Shown: positions 61,253-64,000 of the stretch, in pieces | Layout of the letters: each line of letters opens with the position of its first letter | How positions within the stretch are numbered: the stretch's first letter is position 1 | NCBI GenBank assembly: GCA_947085045.1 | Contig: CAMTUU010000014.1 | Span: 88,929-152,928 of the forward strand | Origin: Pseudolysinimonas_A sp947085045 | GTDB taxonomy: Bacteria > Actinomycetota > Actinomycetes > Actinomycetales > Microbacteriaceae | DNA: 64,000 nucleotides | Reading direction: 5' to 3' | The notes under the pieces: generated by a model | Told to the model about the DNA's origin: nothing | Seen by the model: only the letters and a program-made list of their open reading frames with translations | Databases searched by the model: none | Program-made: the position numbers and the translations under genes

Positions 61253-62304
61253 GATCCCCACGATAGCTGGGAGGCGTACAGCTCCGGGGCGACCTCCAGG
61301 TTGTAGATCGGCGACCCGCTCCCCCAGATCGTCGCCGCGGCGGCGCGGAGCACGTCGATCGGCTCCCCTGCGCGCTGGAGCGTCACCGCCCGGCCCGCCA
61401 GCTTCACAACCGCCTTCCCGACGGTGAACAAGCGCACCCCGCGCTTCGCGGTCTCGACGCTGCGCGGGTAGGGCGCGAACAACTCCCGCAGGTCGCCGAG
61501 GAGGAAGCCGGGACGCGACTCGGGCTCCGCGGCCAGCACCTGCTTGGGTCCGTCGATCCCGGTCATGACCAGGGCGGACGCCATCCCGGCCCGGTTCGCC
61601 CCGAGGATGTCGGTGTCGAGGCGATCCCCGATGAACAGCGCCGAGGATGCCCCGAAACGGGTGGCCGCGGCGTCGAAGATCGCCCGCTCGGGTTTGCCCG
61701 CCACGACCGGCAGACGTCCGACCGCGGTGTGCACGGCCGACACCAGGGTCCCGTTGCCCGGAGCGGTGCCCCGGGCCTGCGGGATCGTCCAGTCGGTGTT
61801 CGTCGCAACCCAGGGGATGCCCGCGGTGCCGTCGCGGGCGGCCAGGGCGAAGGCTGCCTCGGCGAGATCGGTCCACCCGACCTCCGGCGCGAACCCCTGG
61901 ATGACCGCAGCCGGGGCGTCGGCGGCGGAGCGAACGACGTCGAACCCCGCGCGCTCGACCTCGGTGACGAGGCCGTCTCCGCCCACCACGAGGATCCGGC
62001 TGCCCGGCTCGACCAGCCCGGCGAGCAACCTGACGGCGGCCTGAGGCGAGGTCACGACGTCTTCGGGCGCGACGCGCAACCCGAGCTCGGTCAGATGGGC
62101 CGCGACCGTCGCATCGGTGCGGGACGCGTTGTTGGTCAGGTACCCCACCCGGATGGAGGCCTGGGCCCGATTGATGCTGTCGACCGCGTGCGGGATGGCC
62201 TCGTCCCCGCGGTAGACGACGCCGTCGAGGTCGGCGAGCAGCACGTCGATCCGGTTCAGGGGGGTGCCGTCGGGCCACCCCCGACCGACGTCAGTGCGCG
62301 GCAT
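61249..62304 (-). CDS. HAD-IIA family hydrolase (NagD/PGP-like phosphatase)
   Basis: Phosphatase of 351 aa. The nucleophile motif is LLADLDGVVYRGDEAI, followed by GYLTNNASRT, the motif III Lys in VVAGKPERAIF and the metal site FIGDRLDTDILGANRAG. ATG 62304 overlaps the end of the TPR-like gene by 14 bp. The last 80 residues (KLAGRAVTLQRAG to the end) go beyond the usual HAD-IIA length. Confidence 0.88.
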   Translation of the reverse strand: MPRTDVGRGWPDGTPLNRIDVLLADLDGVVYRGDEAIPHAVDSINRAQASIRVGYLTNNASRTDATVAAHLTELGLRVAPEDVVTSPQAAVRLLAGLVEPGSRILVVGGDGLVTEVERAGFDVVRSAADAPAAVIQGFAPEVGWTDLAEAAFALAARDGTAGIPWVATNTDWTIPQARGTAPGNGTLVSAVHTAVGRLPVVAGKPERAIFDAAATRFGASSALFIGDRLDTDILGANRAGMASALVMTGIDGPKQVLAAEPESRPGFLLGDLRELFAPYPRSVETAKRGVRLFTVGKAVVKLAGRAVTLQRAGEPIDVLRAAAATIWGSGSPIYNLEVAPELYASQLSWGS

Positions 62305-63337
62305 CCTCGTCCCACTCCTCGTCGATGATCTCGACGATGTCCTCGCCCTCCGGGATGGCCGCCCGCTCCAGGGCGACCGTGGCACGGTCGGAACGCTGCC
62401 ACCACTGCTCGGCCTCCTCGGCCCGACCGAGGTCCTCCAGCACCGTCGCGTAGGCATCGAACAGCGCCGGGCTCCACGCGAACGCGCGCTCGGGATCGAG
62501 TTGCGGGATCTGCAGCTCGGTCAGCGCCGCGTCGGGCTGCCCGAGATCGAGGCGGGCTCCCGACATCGCGATCGCCAGAGCGACCTGCACGGGCGCGTCG
62601 AGCAACGCGCGCGCCACCGACCGGCCAAGCTCGAGCGCCTTCTCGGGACGCCCGATCCCGCGCTCGCAGTCGACCATCAGCGGGAGCTGGTCCTCGCGCC
62701 CCGAAATCCGGCGGTACGTGCGCAACTCGCGCAGCGCCAACTCGAACTCGCCGAGAGCGTAGGCGGTGATCCCGACCGTCTCGCGCACCACCGCGATGCG
62801 CCCGGCGCGGCGAGCGGCCGACTGGGCGTGCTTGTGGGCGAGCGCCGGATCCTCGTCGATAAGCTGTGCGGCCATCACAAGATGACGGGCGACCCAGTCG
62901 GCGTTGTCCTTGCTGAGCGTCTTCAGCTCGGCGCGCGCGACCTTGTCGAGCATGTTGGCGGCCACGGTCTCCGGGATCTCGGGATCGTCGTGGCGCGGTC
63001 GATCGTCGTCCTCCCGCGGACGCGGCGCGCGGCGCTCTGTGGCACCGGCACGATCGTAGGACGTGCGATCGCCGGAGGGACGACGCTCCGCGGCCGGCTT
63101 CCGCTCGTACGGCCTGCGGCCAGCGCCACCGGTGTCTCGCGGCTTGCGGTCGTACGGCCTGCGATCGCTCGACGACGTTCCGTCGGCTGGCGCGCGCCCA
63201 GCGGACGTCGGCTCGGAGGACGACCCCGACGGCCTACGGTCCGACTTCCGGTCATCCGGTTTGCGGTCGGCGGGTTTACCGGTCGGGGGCTTGCGATCGG
63301 TCCGCGGCTTGGGCCGGCGTGACGACGGGTCGCTCAT
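62291..63337 (-). CDS. TPR-like protein with charged, repetitive N-terminus
   Basis: Protein of 348 aa. Residues 1-120 are disordered and basic, with repeats such as RRPYDRKP and RRPYERKP. The remainder is helical and TPR-like (ARELKTLSKDNADWVARHLVMAA-type start, then DLGRAEEAEQWWQ), ending in an acidic tail. ATG 63337 has AGGAG 7 bp upstream. A homologue usually precedes the HAD gene in this family of genomes. The basic tail could bind RNA, which is inference. Confidence 0.85.
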   Translation of the reverse strand: MSDPSSRRPKPRTDRKPPTGKPADRKPDDRKSDRRPSGSSSEPTSAGRAPADGTSSSDRRPYDRKPRDTGGAGRRPYERKPAAERRPSGDRTSYDRAGATERRAPRPREDDDRPRHDDPEIPETVAANMLDKVARAELKTLSKDNADWVARHLVMAAQLIDEDPALAHKHAQSAARRAGRIAVVRETVGITAYALGEFELALRELRTYRRISGREDQLPLMVDCERGIGRPEKALELGRSVARALLDAPVQVALAIAMSGARLDLGQPDAALTELQIPQLDPERAFAWSPALFDAYATVLEDLGRAEEAEQWWQRSDRATVALERAAIPEGEDIVEIIDEEWDEDAAH

Positions 63338-63383
63338 CAGTACTCCTGGATTCAGCGGATCGATCGATGCGATCATTAACGAA

Positions 63384-63417
63384 GAAAGGGGCTACCCGCA
63401 TGTGGGTAGCCCCTTTC
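63384..63417 (-). terminator. rRNA operon terminator
   Basis: Perfect 14-bp inverted repeat (63384-63397 and 63404-63417) with a 6-nt loop, 10 bp after the 5S 3' end on the minus strand. The minus-strand bases after the stem are TTCGTTAATG, a modest T-rich tail. Confidence 0.85.
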
Positions 63418-63427
63418 TGAAAGAAGT

Positions 63428-63544
63428 CCGGCGGTGTCCTACTCTCCCACAAGGTCTCCCTTGCAGTACCATCGGCGCAGAAGGTCTTAGCTTCCGGGTT
63501 CGGAATGTGACCGGGCGTTTCCCCTTCGCTATGGCCGCCGTAAC
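63428..63544 (-). rRNA. rrf: 5S ribosomal RNA
   Basis: About 117 nt. On the minus strand the 5' side reads GTTACGGCGGCCATAGCG and the 3' side ends CACCGCCGGAC, pairing to the closing stem. Conserved inner parts such as CGAACCCGGAAGCTAAG are present. Ends are placed by the stem. Confidence 0.95.
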
Positions 63545-63582
63545 ACTATTGACTTAAGTCTGACGAGCCTATCTCTAGGCGC

Positions 63583-63605
63583 GCTCTCGACCGTACGTCG
63601 AGAGC
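63583..63605. other. Stem-loop in the 23S-5S spacer
   Basis: GCTCTCGAC (63583-63591) pairs with GTCGAGAGC (63597-63605) around CGTAC. It lies in the spacer between 23S and 5S and is probably an RNA-processing structure. The rest of the spacer (63545-63659) shows no tRNA. Confidence 0.6.
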
Positions 63606-63659
63606 TACAAGTGGACGCGAGCAGCAATCTGTCTTCACAGACCATGCAAAACTGTGTGT

Positions 63660-64000
<341 letters not shown>

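Overview
The window is high-GC DNA from an actinobacterium, most likely of the family Microbacteriaceae. This is inferred from the DUF222/HNH nuclease, the DUF5997 protein, leaderless-looking promoters, and the core order der-cmk-tyrA-rluB-scpB-scpA-parA-xerD-nudix-pyrG-recN-nadK-tlyA running down to a 5S/23S rRNA locus at the right edge. No database search was possible; all family names come from reading motifs.

Layout. 1-3.2 kb: the 3' part of an MFS efflux gene, an ArsR/SmtB regulator and an IS1380-type insertion sequence. 3.2-16.7 kb: ordinary chromosome with a membrane-bound glycoside-hydrolase-like protein, an ACT protein, a CitA/CitB-type two-component system divergent from a tctCBA tricarboxylate uptake operon, a damaged ychJ, small metabolic and membrane genes, tRNA-Pro(GGG) and a DUF222 HNH nuclease. 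16.8-18.7 kb and 42.76-43.25 kb: the two halves of one UvrA-like ABC ATPase gene. 43.3-63.3 kb: a secreted lipase, MOSC, MetE-like and methyltransferase genes, then the long minus-strand core cluster. 63.4-64 kb: 5S and the 3' end of 23S rRNA, minus strand.

The uvrA-like gene is split by a 24,091-bp integrative element (18664-42754). Its left-end gene is a large serine recombinase. The two element ends rejoin into a 44-bp near-perfect dyad (attP) around a TG dinucleotide, and the two gene halves rejoin in frame, so the att sites can be read to the base. The element carries an IS481 with a 6-bp target duplication, a DnaA box followed by seven palindromes (possible origin), two AraC paralogues (one frameshifted), a reductase, an MFS exporter with an in-frame stop, a TetR regulator with two operators, a MobF relaxase-helicase, a ParE-type toxin-antitoxin pair, and a catabolic cluster. 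That cluster has an aldo/keto reductase, a class II aldolase, a complete three-component Rieske dioxygenase, an IclR regulator and two alpha/beta hydrolases. Remnants of a second relaxase lie on both sides of it, and an HxlR/quinone-oxidoreductase pair is next to attR.

How it may work together: the recombinase excises and integrates the element and the MobF relaxase could mobilise it, although no complete type IV secretion set is present. A shared 17-bp motif (TTCTG-N5-CAGANAA) occurs before the dioxygenase operon, at the iclR start and before the first hydrolase. This suggests one IclR-controlled regulon for oxidising an aromatic or ester-linked substrate that cannot be named from sequence alone.
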